Shown: positions 48,829 through 59,403, counted from the stretch's first letter. The stretch is DNA of 64,000 bases from Albugo candida (GCA_905220665.1 CAJNAR010000015.1:1-64000); one strand, 5' to 3'. The notes: a model not told the origin generated them from the letters alone. Numbers and translations: made by a program.

Positions 48829-49900
48829 CTAAGAGTTCTGCTCAAACATTTTTGATGAGAAGGAACCTAGAAATATGCATTTCGCAGCAGGCTTGTTTTT
48901 TCTTTCTTTCAAGTACATAATCCAATTTGGGTGATTTCTTTGAAGATGGTCGAGTAAGCGAGACCCGAGTCGTTCTAAGTACCGGTGGTAGGCCTTGACG
49001 TTATTATAAAGATTCAAGATACATAACCTCAAGGATTCTAGAAATTTTCTTGAGATCTTATATTGCTTGGTTGAAACAATCCGAATGCTCCAGAACAAGT
49101 TGACAATTCAATTCACAACGCTCGATTACCAAAATGGGTCTTTCACTTCGGCTGGCAAGAAGCTTGAGACGGGACACGCAGGGACTACAACGCAAAATGT
49201 AGCATCTTTTTGGACGCTGATAGTAGTGCACCAATCCTGAAACATTGCTTGTGATATCCGAAAGGGTTGAAAGCCACTAATCGGTGGTGATACATATAGT
49301 ACCGTAATGCTCGCGGCGGGCTGAATGTATCGTACTACTTATCTCCGCCGTATCGTACCCGATACGGCGGAGATAAGATTCTGAAAAAGTACCTCTATCT
49401 CCCAACTTTATAAATTGATGAAGAGTACGAGCCAACACCACCCATAATTTGGTGATACATGCACGCTGTAGCTTAAATGCTAAATGATGCGAATGAGACC
49501 CGTGACTGCGTAACATCTGACATATAAATTCGGTAACTGACATCTCAATCAGAGAGTTCAAGGCTCTAATAGAAAAATCAGATTGCATGATCAACGGCGC
49601 GAATCGATGCAGATCGTTATGTAAGCTATCAAATCTTTCTGATGGTAAGAAAAATACTGATTAGCGACGCTGGAAGTGATAGATACCAATGCCGGTTGCA
49701 AGTGCACTATCGATCACAATTGTTTGATCCCATCTTTGATTATCTGTTGATACTTTACGATATTTGCGTACACTTTTACACCGTAAAGTCGTGTGGAACG
49801 CTCTAGTCAACAAGAATAATCATCATATTCGAATGTGTTCGGAGCCGAGTATGCATACTTTGATATGTTGGGATAGTCTTATCTTCAATATGGCTGCTTG
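48829..49900 (-). CDS. Putative spliced gene of unknown function
   Basis: Not recognised. The best-supported part is two minus-strand exons joined in phase. Exon B (49687 to 49800 or 49802) encodes TLRCKSVRKYRKVSTDNQ and on to SALATGI; a 48-bp intron follows (49639-49686, GTATCT donor, GCTAATC branch-like motif, pyrimidine tract, CAG). Exon A (49638 down to 49277) encodes a helical, protein-like sequence with LHNDLHRFAPLIMQSDFSI and ITKLWVVLARTLHQFIKLG. Upstream, a possible intron of about 56 bp (donor GTATGC at 49857-49858) leads toward a frame starting MPAYTSDDEFNHF, but its phase does not agree. Downstream (48829-49250) further coding-like stretches such as ESLRLCILNLYNNVKAYHRYL occur in shifting frames. 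It may be a multi-exon gene or a decayed one. The tail-to-tail position with TELO2 is typical of compact oomycete loci. Confidence 0.35.
49338..49377. repeat. Perfect 18-bp hairpin with 4-base loop
   Basis: cttatctccgccgtatcg at 49338-49355 is followed by tacc and the exact reverse complement at 49360-49377. It lies inside exon A of the putative minus-strand gene (encoding ..YLRRIGYDTAEIS). If that exon is real, the palindrome is in coding sequence; if not, it is an intergenic hairpin. Confidence 0.95.
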
Positions 49901-49902
49901 AT

Positions 49903-50437
49903 TGTGGAAGTGGTTGAATTCATCGTCGCTCGTGTATGCTGGCATTCATCACAAATGCAGCAACTTAACAGGCCAGCAAGGGCAACTGTCATCAGTTTAA
50001 AGCCCATTGACCGCGATATATGATGTATGGCTCCCTGTGTACAAGATTATGCAGGAAGTGTCCACTTGCAGCGAATAAATGTAGCGATTTCCAGAGTCAC
50101 CAGGTTTGAGATAGTGCTGAAAGTATGAGGACAAGACGATGAGCAAAAAAATCAAATCTACCTCGCTTCACGCGAAAAATCATGTAGATTAAAGGTCTTT
50201 TATTTTATACGATGCTAGCCAATTTACTTTTGTGTTGAGCATTCATGTTTCGATATCGTTTGATGTCGCAAAAATGATCTCATAGAGGTGTTTTCTGATT
50301 ATCCAAGATTCAGTTTCGCCCAAGAGATGAAAATCAAAACCACCATTGTGCGTGCTAAATATATTATCCCTAGCTATGTATCTATGATTGTATACTAGAC
50401 ACATTTGTGAGTTTGCCTCGCTCAAGCGCTCCATAAA
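49903..50437. other. Intergenic region upstream of the PH-domain gene
   Basis: About 530 bp. A 63-codon minus-strand frame at 50243-50434 has no recognisable features. The plus-strand promoter of the PH-domain gene should lie near its right end; I see no clear core element. Confidence 0.35.
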
Positions 50438-51142
50438 ATGACAGCTTTTAGCTCTGCTTCAAGATCACAGCCATTACAGCCACCGTCACCGCCCATTCCT
50501 CCAGCACTTGAGGGATATCTGAAAAAGCTGAAGCGTAAAACTAGTATAGTGAGTGGTGGATACAACACGCGCTGGTTTTTTGTCGATACCAAAAGGCTTG
50601 AATTTGGCTACTCGAAAACAAAGGCCACTAACGCATCTCGCAGTATGTCCGAGTTGTGATATTAGCAGATTGACGTGTCACGCTCTCTCACCATAGGCTC
50701 CATATATTTGAATGACATTACAGCAATTGTACAGTTTGATGATCTGAAATTTCAAGTGGAAAGCAAAACTCGGAATTTTTTTCTTTGTGGAGAAAGCAAA
50801 GCCTGTACAAGCTGTTGGGTCCAAAGTCTTGAAGAATATCGGAGAAACTTTATAGATTATATCAAGGCCAGGGCTGTTTGGGAAGCCGGTAACGCCAGTC
50901 TCAGGATGGAATCCGATGCTGCATGTCAAGCAACGAAAGATGGCATTACGAATCAGGGCATAAAAAACCCCGGTTTCATTGGCACAATCACTTCCCAAGA
51001 TTGTGATGATCAAACCGAGCATAGAATCCCGATAGAAAGCATAAAAGGCGGATCGAAACAATTCGAAACGCAGGACGAAGATCATCCAGGACCGCAGTCT
51101 CGCATGGATCAGAGAAAAAGACCTATGAATGCATGGGATTAG
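50438..51142 (+). CDS. PH-domain protein, two exons
   Basis: PH domains bind phosphoinositides or proteins and bring small proteins to membranes. Exon 1 is 50438-50642, from the ATG at 50438; the intron is 50643-50696 (54 bp, GTATGT donor, CCATAG acceptor, phase 1); exon 2 is 50697-51142. Together they give 216 residues. After a short Pro-rich start, residues ~24-115 are the PH domain: LEGYLKKLKRKTS begins strand 1, WFFVDTKRLEFGYSK follows in strands 3-4, the intron falls in the next loop, and IYLNDITAIVQFDD, NFFLCGESKACTSCWVQSLEEYR complete it, with the invariant C-terminal-helix Trp visible (CWVQSLEEY). The remaining ~95 residues are polar and probably disordered, with no second domain. The basic KLKRKT in the β1-β2 loop could bind phosphoinositide, but lacks a clear K-Xn-[KR]-X-R consensus. 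It ends 164 bp from the convergent GAF/IQ gene. Confidence 0.85.
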
Positions 51143-51306
51143 CATATCGGGGCGGAGATAGCATTTTGGCGTACGTTTTGGGCAGGTTAATACGTATGTG
51201 AATTAAGGACATAATGCAATATTTCATTATCCGAGCAGTACGAGTCCTCTATTGTAGCCACACGTCTAAGTAAGGGAACACGCAAGTATTCTATGGACAA
51301 ACTTGG

Positions 51307-54300
51307 TCAAGTTTGATAATTCTTACTATTTCGCCAAGTTCGCTGTATTGCTGATGCTGCACGAGCTGATTCGAGCTGAAAACTATGCTTCTTTTCCAAA
51401 TATCGACGTGTGAATCGTTGTACCTTTTTTATGGCATTGATTTGCAGCCTTCGAGAGTTAAGCAACTTTCTTGACAGCCTTATTCGTACTTGAGATTGCA
51501 ACTTTGTAACTAGGTGAATGAAACTTGGATCCTTAGCTTCTTTTAGTGTCTGCATGACCTCTAGGTACTGAATGATGCTGAGAAATACAATCTCGAGGTT
51601 GTAAATAGCATAGAATGGGTTATCAAGCACGTCCTCATTTTCGATGAAATTTACTGTTGCAGAAGCCTCGAAGTCCATTGGGGTCAAGAATGCATCAGCA
51701 TTTTGATGAAATAGAATTCTCGCGCAAGACCTCTTGTATGCAAACTCGGGTGCCTTTAGATCGAGGGCACGTAACTGATTCAAAGAAGAAGTATTCAGAA
51801 CCTCCAGAACCACCTGCGTTCCTTTCAACTCCACAATTTCCTTGAAATCTTCGCTATTGAATTTCGATCGAGAGAGTATCAATGCAATTCGAAGTAAAAC
51901 AACAACTACCTTCTCCAGTACTTCGTTGCCATTATTCAGAGACCCTTTACATTTGACATCACCATGAGGCTTCATTACTCTTACGAATGGCAGACGTTTT
52001 GCTTGTTCGAACTTCATCATGTAACTTTTCAGATCAACCTCGATTGCTTCCAGTTGTTCATCCAGCGTCTTCAAACACTCTTCCCATAGTGTATAAAGAT
52101 AATAGCCACCGAGTTCAACAAAGGCGAAGTCTGAAGGTGATTCTTTCCAAAGGCATCTTCCACCACCTATCGAGCATTGATTAACGCTTTTGGTATATAG
52201 ACTCGCATGCTGGGTTGTCCGTTCCAAGATCGACTCCATTGATTGCGCCATTTTGGCAGATTCGATTTCGACACCGCTGAATATGATATATTCAATCGTG
52301 ACATCTCGTTTTGTAAGCTCGCTCTGATGGATGATATGGTCAGATGCATTATAGCCCCGTACGCATGGATATAACTTCAATTTGAGATGTTTTCTTCTCA
52401 CATTGGCGACATCTGTGAACAGAGCCCGATTTGACGCCCGTTTTGCCGATGGAAGAACTTTATTGCTACTACCTTTTCTACTTTTCGGTACAGGAACAGC
52501 ATATCCTTTGGGTTTCTCTGTTTTATTATCTTTGGATTTCTCTGTTTTATGATGAAGGATGTGGAGTGGATACTGCAAGATCATTTTCAGTTGGGCATAC
52601 CTATCTGTACTTGATTGCTTTTTATCGACATGATCGACCCATAAGTCTATCTCATCAACGGGTAGAACATTTTCGGTGAGTCTCTTGGATGCGAATATGT
52701 TATACTTTTTATTTGATGCATAGAGCTGTTTCAATCTTTTACGAAACTTTGAGTTTGAGATCATTTTTTCGTTACTCATGTTGCTGTAGAGAACTCGAAT
52801 ATTCACAGCATCGCTACCCGTTTCCAAGTCAATGCAAACAATATTTCCGGAAATTCTCGATATGTCGACTTGATTCTGGCGGTGCTTATACTTGTGATCG
52901 GATGACATCCACCTCAGTAGATTTATCTCCTGTTCCAAGCGGCAGTAGAGTTCCAGCGAATATGTTTTCAGAACCCACGATGGGTACAGCCGTGCATAAA
53001 CATAACAAGCAACGGCCCCAAATGCCTCGAAATAGGTTCTGTGACGCCAGTTGTGATACTGTTCGCTTGTTTGATACACGCAGAGCGCTATCCTAGGCTC
53101 AATGGAGACTGTAGAATCCAGCATTAATGCCATACATGCAAGTGTAAAGTATCCACGTTTTTCGATACCGTGAGCCGGTTGACCATTTTCGGATCTACTG
53201 TGATCTAACGTTCGTGGTAAATTAGTCATCGGTAGACATAGTTGATTCTCGAAATGAATATTCTGATCGTCTTTAAGATATTCGCTGTCACATCCCTCAA
53301 GATAACAAAAGTGCTGGATGAGTCCTTCCGTTAACCTTGGAATTGGAAAGTGCTGCCAGCAAACTACTCGGTAATTAGACACAAAGTCTTCACCCAGAAT
53401 CATGATCTGTTGAGATTGCACGCCCGTCAAATCTCGATTCAAAATACGCATGAGTAGCCCAAAATATTCGCGAAGAGATATCTTCTGCGGCTGATGCGTA
53501 CATGCCAAAATTTCCTCATAACTGCAACGAAGTCGATTAACGCTAATGATTCGGTCCAGTTCGTCAGCGCAGAATTTGAGAAACACTCGAACGCATTTTT
53601 CTATACACTTATATGCTTCTTCATGTACATTTAATCTTGATGGGGTAACCTCAGAGTTCAGGTGTAGCCTTTCTATGCACATTACTCGAGTACGTCCCAC
53701 GGGAACGGCAAGCAATGTATCCGGACTATCAGCGATAAAATCAACGCGTGTCGAGGTCTCTCCCATTAAATTCCCGATACAATCACTCGAAAGTTCTGAA
53801 AGGAGCAACTTTCCACTGGTAACACAGTTCAATATAATCTCCCCCAGCCGTACTTTTAAGTCAGCTTTCATATCCGGGTCGTATTGATTGGCAAGTCTCG
53901 AATCCAGTTTCAGCGATTGATGCTTCATGGTTAATCGCTTGCTTGAAGTTGCAACGATTTGCGCCGTATTTTTTTTCAGATCGCATTCTGCCAAAAAAAG
54001 GTGTGCAGGTTCTTCAACACAGTTCAAAGACAGAGATATAGCTTCAAGTATGTTGTCGATGTGAGATGTATAAAACTGTTTGAGCGCTGGAGAAGCGGCT
54101 ATACTTTCCATTTCGACCTCTATTCGCTGCAATAAGGCTCTTACTTTTTGTTGTTCTGTAGCTCTCCGAATTGTATTGTTACATTGCTTTATGAGTAAGT
54201 TGGTCCGTCGATAGATTTGGCTTATAAAACCCGACTCATCGAGCCAAAAAGAATTCTCTAGTTCGCCCTTTGCATCGGAGCTGGTGCGCTTTTGACGCTT

Positions 54301-57300
54301 GTCTTGAGCACGTTTAAGAATGATCATCGTGGCACATGGATAAAGCTGAGCATTTTTAACCAAATAAGTTCGATGGACGAACAGAATGTTTATGTCCTCT
54401 CCTTCGCAAGGGAACGCTATAAGTGGAACGTGCTCCGGGCTTTTTCTCTGACTTTGAGTTTTTGCTGCACCGATTCGCTTAGCATTAAAATATCGACGTG
54501 TTTCTTGGATTATTGCACTATCATTAGTCAACATGGAATCGTTCGTGCATACTCCAGCATTCTTGTTTGCCATATAGGCGAGTTCTTCAACACCTGGAGA
54601 TGTGCTTGTAGCTGCAGTATCAGAAAGGGTTTCCATTGGCACTCTAACAGCTCTAATTGCTGTCAGTGATAATAAATTATGAGACAAAGTCGAAACAATA
54701 TGTCGAAACAGCTCATGGCATGTTTTCATTTTAGCGTTTTTTAAAGTATCCATTGTAACCATCGCTTCTTGCGTGTAAGCATTGCGCAATGTATGAGAAA
54801 TCAAGTTTGCGATCGCCTCAAGACTTTCGGTAACTTCGCGCTCGGGGCAGCAATCATCATTCCCAAACCAATTCCCCGCAGCACCAGCAAATTTATCTAC
54901 AACCAAGACACCAAACGAAGGTATAGACGTGCAAAACAAAACACTCTCATTCTCTTGTGATTGTAGCAGAGAATTGGAACCGATTTCACTTCGTTGTATT
55001 CTCTGCCGTGATGTGGGATCAGCGGTAAGCGAATCAGTGCTTGTTTTCGTGCTCAGAAACGCTTCAAAATAAATGCTGTCCCATGTACTTACAAATTTAT
55101 TCAACATATTGCTTGATTGTGTTGAGCTGGTAAAATGAAGCTTCTCGCATAGAGGTTGTACCATACCGATATAAGCATTGATACCACAAATTGCTTCCTC
55201 CAGACTTTCGATTGCACACTGTAAAAATGATAAGAGTGAGGACGAAGTTTGATGTGACCGAGAGGATATATACGTTGGCGCCGACGAAACCTGATTATAT
55301 ATACAATCAGTTGGTACCTTAAGCACAGCTTCGCTCGACGTCCGGATTTGAGCAAGCGATTTGCGCAAGGAGTCTTTGCGCCAGGATAACGTCACCACAC
55401 GTATAGAATGGATCGCTTCTTTCAATATGTTCGCCATACTGATGAGAGTGTCAACGATCCCCGGTTCTGGAGACATCTTATCGGCCGACAATATGGCATG
55501 CTCCGTGACATTATCTACAGAAAGGGTGCCATATCTGCCAATCGGGACGATTACATATGGCCACATGTTCGTATCATCCGCGTCAAAAATATGCACTCTA
55601 CCTCCAAACTTTCTGAACATCAAAAGATCGGAAGCAATATCCTCTCTTTTAACAATGAGGACGTTGCTGCTTGATAAGGCATAGAAGCTTATACCGTTCT
55701 CGTGGTTGAGGTATCTCCCTCTCATAGAGCTTGTTTTGGATGCACATGAATAATAAAGGCGTTGTTGCCGCGGTTGATACATCCCAATGTACGCATTGGC
55801 ACCAGGCATGGTGTCTCCAAGCAAAGAGATTAGTTTTTCTTGTGCTTCTAGAAGAATCTCGCATTTTAGTTCTTCGATTGGTTCGAATCTTGGTGGTGCG
55901 TTTGTGCAGATTCTAGCGAGTAGACTCTTGCAAAATTCAGAAAATTCTTGGACACATTGGACGCGAATACGAGATCTATTTTCACGAACTCGGAAAGTGT
56001 AATAACTATCCGATAATATCTTTCCAATATGATCAAGGAACACTTGCTCTTTGATTCCCATGTGAGTAGCGGTACAAGTGAGGTAAAGCTTCAGTGGCTT
56101 TTCTTTGCCCTGTTCTTTTTCATTTTTGTGTTCCATCAATCTATTTGTTGCGAACAAAGGTAGTCCCATGTCGGATATAAATGTGCCCAGATAGCGTCTA
56201 GTACCAAAAAAAGCTTTTAGAGCTAGACTTGCTTTATCGTCTTCATCTTTGTACTCCACTATGAATGGTAAATGGACAGAACGGTAGATAGCAACGGGAG
56301 GTGGTGCAAAATAAATGCTTGCTGTCTCAGGGAACCCTACTCTGATACTTGTTGTTTTAATCGTCGAGCAACTGCTTCCAAATTCATGGAGGCAAACATC
56401 CTTTATCGGATAGGTGGCAAACGAAAATTGCCTAGCTGCGACTCTGTACTTTGGTACCAGCTCTATGGGTAAATCAAAATTAGTAGCGATACTCCCATCT
56501 GACAGATCGTCGGCCCAAAAACTCATAGGCTCGACTTTGTGAAAATATGAGTATTCGGGTTCTTGTGAGTTCGATATCAATAAACGCTCCACATTGGAAA
56601 ACTCATACATCAACGAGGCAATATTGGTGTTAGGAGCGATTGAAAGAAGCTGAACCTTTGGCATCCCAGGAAAATTGTCCCGAATAGCTTCCATGCAATA
56701 GTAAAAAATTTGATGCGGGGTGGCTATCTCTCTAAATAATTTTGATCGGATTTGTTGCAAAATTGTTACACTTCTCGCTGAGTAAAGAGATAACGAAATG
56801 ATTTCAGCAGCATTTTCAAGATACTCGAAAATTGTTTTGATTGGTTTTGCCAAAAAGCTACTGATTCCGTTCACAATCATGACGCCAACTGCTCTATCTT
56901 GATGATACAATGGAACAACCATACAAGGGCACGAATTGCAGATAAAAGCTTCTTTTTTCATTGTGCTTTTTTCATTTCGACAATCCATTTTGGCAAGCTC
57001 ATGAATTGTTCTGTCGGGAGTTTCGATCAGAGTGATCTTGCTTGTCAAAATTAGCTTAAATAAAGCAGGAAGCTCAGAGGCAATATAACTACTTTTCGAA
57101 TTCGATGCTTCAAGGCAAATCGAATCAAAAAGCACTTGTACCCTTTCATCTTTTAAAGCAAATACTTGCAGTGAATGACACAAAGATGCGTTTTGTATAT
57201 CTTGCGATACTGATTTTATTATATCCAGCGAGATTTGATTGTGTACTTCGAAAGCACTGTGATCCAGACTCTGACGAAGGAACTTAATTCTATCATAGGA

Positions 57301-59199
57301 GAGCTTCAATTTGCGATGGCAGCTTTCGTAATCGCAAGCCCGTCTCAAGTTTGAAATTGTCGCCGCTTGAAGGCGGTTGAGGAATCGCTCATCGTCAGGT
57401 CCAACATGGTACGAACGGTTTAAGTCGATTTGCGTGTAAAATATCCAATCTGTACTCGCAATGTCTAGAATCAGAACCATAGAATTGCTGTCCTCCATTT
57501 TGATCACTATGTTACTTTCTGCTTTCTCCATTATTTCATACCCGTTCAAAGACGTTCTTACTTTTCTTGTGAATTTTTTCAACTCGAGATCGCCTGGGTG
57601 CATCGGACGTAAAGATAAGGAATGAAGTATACGTTCCCACGATAATATTTCAATCGTTCCGTCCTTCCACTTCACCGTATATAGTGCTTTCCAGCCTGAG
57701 TGTAGGTTTTCTTGCGTGTCACTGAGGATTTTGGTACGGCAAAGGTCACTGTATCCGGGACTTGTGCATCTCTCCAAGCTGATCACGTGCCCTTGTATCA
57801 GTGGTTGCAAATCAATCCGTGCTTCATCTTGTCTAACATGTATCTCGTCCACGGGAATCTGAGAAAATTTATATAATGTCACACGTTTCATCTCATGCAC
57901 GTCGCAATGGACAAACGGTAATAAACGATCACTCTGGATTCGCAAAGTTGACAAGAGATGTATTTTTGCATCCTCGCTTTTGCAAATACGCCAGATTGAG
58001 ATATTATCTACTGCCAGAAGCGCTTTGTAAATGGCCCATAACGTTTTGTGATAAACTTTGTAAATCATGAAATGTCCACATCCAAGGCCACGTGTTCTCA
58101 TCGTATTGGCGTCGGCGGCATTTTGACAATTTGATAGAATGAGAAGCCAATGATAACGTCGATAGCGCTTCAAACACGATCCTAATAATGCAGCAACCTC
58201 CTGTAGATATTCGAGAACCGCCTCGCTCTGAAATAACGATGTATACTTTTTCGTGAACTGTATAGTCTGACGAGAGCTGGGAACCAAATTCGCTATCGAT
58301 AAACCCTTTCTAATGGATGTCAAAATAAAATGAAGCTTTCTTCTATCTTCAATACTAATTCCCTGAAACTCTAAAAGATGTCTCAATTGAGATCGTGACA
58401 TTTCAAAGAGTTTTTCTCCCGAGATTTCGAGTTTACGCAATTCCTTTGCAACCATACCCAAGCCCATGTATTCGCTCAAAAAAGCGTGCAGCTCAGGCGG
58501 TGACATTTTTTGCGGGAGGGACCTCCTTGCTGCACGACATGTATCCAGACAGATCACACCGCTCACTACGCTTTCTACGTTGCTAGGCATGTCAAGCAAA
58601 GGGAAGCAAGCGAATGCTCCTGTACTATTTTCATTGTCGAATCGATGCAGAGGAATCAGTGAGTTGGCAATGTCGTGTATTATGACAACTTTTCGACCCA
58701 AAATGGCCTGGAATGCTGCTGTTGTCCTATTCTTTTTCTTGTTGTCATTATTTTCGTAAGTCAAAAGTAAGTTCCGATAAAGCATTTTGCTTTCCGACGA
58801 CGCAGCGACGTACATCACCCGAGGTGTGGATGTTTCTGTGAGTGCTTCATATTCTCCTATGTATATATCTGTGCTAGGTAGACAACTCTGAATCTCGTTT
58901 AGAACTTTTGCGTATATTTGGAAAAGCGTCGGTATCTGTCTACTTTCATCTTGTACTGCCGGTTGACAGCATGCAAATTGAGTTGTTACCTCCTCTTCGA
59001 TGTCTTGGAAGTATTTTCGTAAGGACTTCAAGCTACATTTAAAGGCATTATCCTTCTCTATTTCATATTCCAGCTTTTCAGAATAAAGCTTCGATGTGAG
59101 TGTTGCTGTCGTTGTGCGTTTCTCTGCTTGCTTTGCTGTCCTGTCGGGTGACTGGTGCAATGGATGATCGGCAATCTGTGTGCTTCTTCCTCTCTTCAT
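51307..59199 (-). CDS. Giant multi-GAF-domain protein with C-terminal IQ motifs (2630 aa)
   Basis: A single uninterrupted 7.9-kb frame from the ATG at 59197-59199. I do not recognise a named ortholog. What can be seen: repeated modules with the core pattern YIG.-.-(P)..--.L.(Y/F)..(S), at about residues 108-135 (DIYIGEYEALTETSTPRVMY), 1130-1150 (ANAYIGMYQPRQQRLYYS) and 1335-1355 (NAYIGMVQPLCEKLHF). They resemble the ligand pocket of GAF domains. Strands such as VVSGVICLD (about 210) and AVGVMIVNG (about 765) look like the closing GAF β-strands. At least four GAF-like modules are likely. At residues ~2545-2625 are LQSQVRIRLSRKLL, AIKKVQRFTRRYLEKKH and AASAIQRTWRNSK, IQ-like basic helices for calmodulin. 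There is no kinase, cyclase or phosphodiesterase catalytic motif. No transmembrane segment or signal peptide is evident. Calmodulin plus GAF suggests a Ca2+/small-ligand scaffold, possibly ciliary; this is inference. Confidence 0.75.
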   Translation of the reverse strand: MKRGRSTQIADHPLHQSPDRTAKQAEKRTTTATLTSKLYSEKLEYEIEKDNAFKCSLKSLRKYFQDIEEEVTTQFACCQPAVQDESRQIPTLFQIYAKVLNEIQSCLPSTDIYIGEYEALTETSTPRVMYVAASSESKMLYRNLLLTYENNDNKKKNRTTAAFQAILGRKVVIIHDIANSLIPLHRFDNENSTGAFACFPLLDMPSNVESVVSGVICLDTCRAARRSLPQKMSPPELHAFLSEYMGLGMVAKELRKLEISGEKLFEMSRSQLRHLLEFQGISIEDRRKLHFILTSIRKGLSIANLVPSSRQTIQFTKKYTSLFQSEAVLEYLQEVAALLGSCLKRYRRYHWLLILSNCQNAADANTMRTRGLGCGHFMIYKVYHKTLWAIYKALLAVDNISIWRICKSEDAKIHLLSTLRIQSDRLLPFVHCDVHEMKRVTLYKFSQIPVDEIHVRQDEARIDLQPLIQGHVISLERCTSPGYSDLCRTKILSDTQENLHSGWKALYTVKWKDGTIEILSWERILHSLSLRPMHPGDLELKKFTRKVRTSLNGYEIMEKAESNIVIKMEDSNSMVLILDIASTDWIFYTQIDLNRSYHVGPDDERFLNRLQAATISNLRRACDYESCHRKLKLSYDRIKFLRQSLDHSAFEVHNQISLDIIKSVSQDIQNASLCHSLQVFALKDERVQVLFDSICLEASNSKSSYIASELPALFKLILTSKITLIETPDRTIHELAKMDCRNEKSTMKKEAFICNSCPCMVVPLYHQDRAVGVMIVNGISSFLAKPIKTIFEYLENAAEIISLSLYSARSVTILQQIRSKLFREIATPHQIFYYCMEAIRDNFPGMPKVQLLSIAPNTNIASLMYEFSNVERLLISNSQEPEYSYFHKVEPMSFWADDLSDGSIATNFDLPIELVPKYRVAARQFSFATYPIKDVCLHEFGSSCSTIKTTSIRVGFPETASIYFAPPPVAIYRSVHLPFIVEYKDEDDKASLALKAFFGTRRYLGTFISDMGLPLFATNRLMEHKNEKEQGKEKPLKLYLTCTATHMGIKEQVFLDHIGKILSDSYYTFRVRENRSRIRVQCVQEFSEFCKSLLARICTNAPPRFEPIEELKCEILLEAQEKLISLLGDTMPGANAYIGMYQPRQQRLYYSCASKTSSMRGRYLNHENGISFYALSSSNVLIVKREDIASDLLMFRKFGGRVHIFDADDTNMWPYVIVPIGRYGTLSVDNVTEHAILSADKMSPEPGIVDTLISMANILKEAIHSIRVVTLSWRKDSLRKSLAQIRTSSEAVLKVPTDCIYNQVSSAPTYISSRSHQTSSSLLSFLQCAIESLEEAICGINAYIGMVQPLCEKLHFTSSTQSSNMLNKFVSTWDSIYFEAFLSTKTSTDSLTADPTSRQRIQRSEIGSNSLLQSQENESVLFCTSIPSFGVLVVDKFAGAAGNWFGNDDCCPEREVTESLEAIANLISHTLRNAYTQEAMVTMDTLKNAKMKTCHELFRHIVSTLSHNLLSLTAIRAVRVPMETLSDTAATSTSPGVEELAYMANKNAGVCTNDSMLTNDSAIIQETRRYFNAKRIGAAKTQSQRKSPEHVPLIAFPCEGEDINILFVHRTYLVKNAQLYPCATMIILKRAQDKRQKRTSSDAKGELENSFWLDESGFISQIYRRTNLLIKQCNNTIRRATEQQKVRALLQRIEVEMESIAASPALKQFYTSHIDNILEAISLSLNCVEEPAHLFLAECDLKKNTAQIVATSSKRLTMKHQSLKLDSRLANQYDPDMKADLKVRLGEIILNCVTSGKLLLSELSSDCIGNLMGETSTRVDFIADSPDTLLAVPVGRTRVMCIERLHLNSEVTPSRLNVHEEAYKCIEKCVRVFLKFCADELDRIISVNRLRCSYEEILACTHQPQKISLREYFGLLMRILNRDLTGVQSQQIMILGEDFVSNYRVVCWQHFPIPRLTEGLIQHFCYLEGCDSEYLKDDQNIHFENQLCLPMTNLPRTLDHSRSENGQPAHGIEKRGYFTLACMALMLDSTVSIEPRIALCVYQTSEQYHNWRHRTYFEAFGAVACYVYARLYPSWVLKTYSLELYCRLEQEINLLRWMSSDHKYKHRQNQVDISRISGNIVCIDLETGSDAVNIRVLYSNMSNEKMISNSKFRKRLKQLYASNKKYNIFASKRLTENVLPVDEIDLWVDHVDKKQSSTDRYAQLKMILQYPLHILHHKTEKSKDNKTEKPKGYAVPVPKSRKGSSNKVLPSAKRASNRALFTDVANVRRKHLKLKLYPCVRGYNASDHIIHQSELTKRDVTIEYIIFSGVEIESAKMAQSMESILERTTQHASLYTKSVNQCSIGGGRCLWKESPSDFAFVELGGYYLYTLWEECLKTLDEQLEAIEVDLKSYMMKFEQAKRLPFVRVMKPHGDVKCKGSLNNGNEVLEKVVVVLLRIALILSRSKFNSEDFKEIVELKGTQVVLEVLNTSSLNQLRALDLKAPEFAYKRSCARILFHQNADAFLTPMDFEASATVNFIENEDVLDNPFYAIYNLEIVFLSIIQYLEVMQTLKEAKDPSFIHLVTKLQSQVRIRLSRKLLNSRRLQINAIKKVQRFTRRYLEKKHSFQLESARAASAIQRTWRNSKNYQT

Positions 59200-59403
59200 T
59201 GATTTGAACAGCTTGGATTTACTCGATTATGCCCTGTGTATATGCAAATTTTGCATGTTGATGGAAAATGCTCTTGCACGGCAAAAAAAACAGTGGTGCA
59301 ACTCTTCAGGGTCTTAATTTTCACGCACTTTTGGGAAAATCAACTGGTCGAATCGATTATCTATAATTTCGTAGAGGCTACTACTTATCACAGTGCTGTA
59401 GAC
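59200..59403. promoter_or_regulatory. Divergent promoter interval between the GAF/IQ gene and GFAT
   Basis: The two start codons point apart: 59199 (-), and 59404 or the alternative 59242 (+). At most about 204 bp, or only 42 bp if the upstream GFAT ATG is used, must hold both promoters. I do not see a clear TATA box. Confidence 0.5.

Noticed and set aside
50678..51145. 155-codon minus-strand frame opposite the PH gene
   Set aside because: It exactly mirrors PH exon 2, whose strand is fixed by the PH motif and a phase-correct intron.
53546..56002. Plus-strand frames of 70-113 codons under the giant gene
   Set aside because: They are shadows of the intact 2630-codon minus-strand frame.
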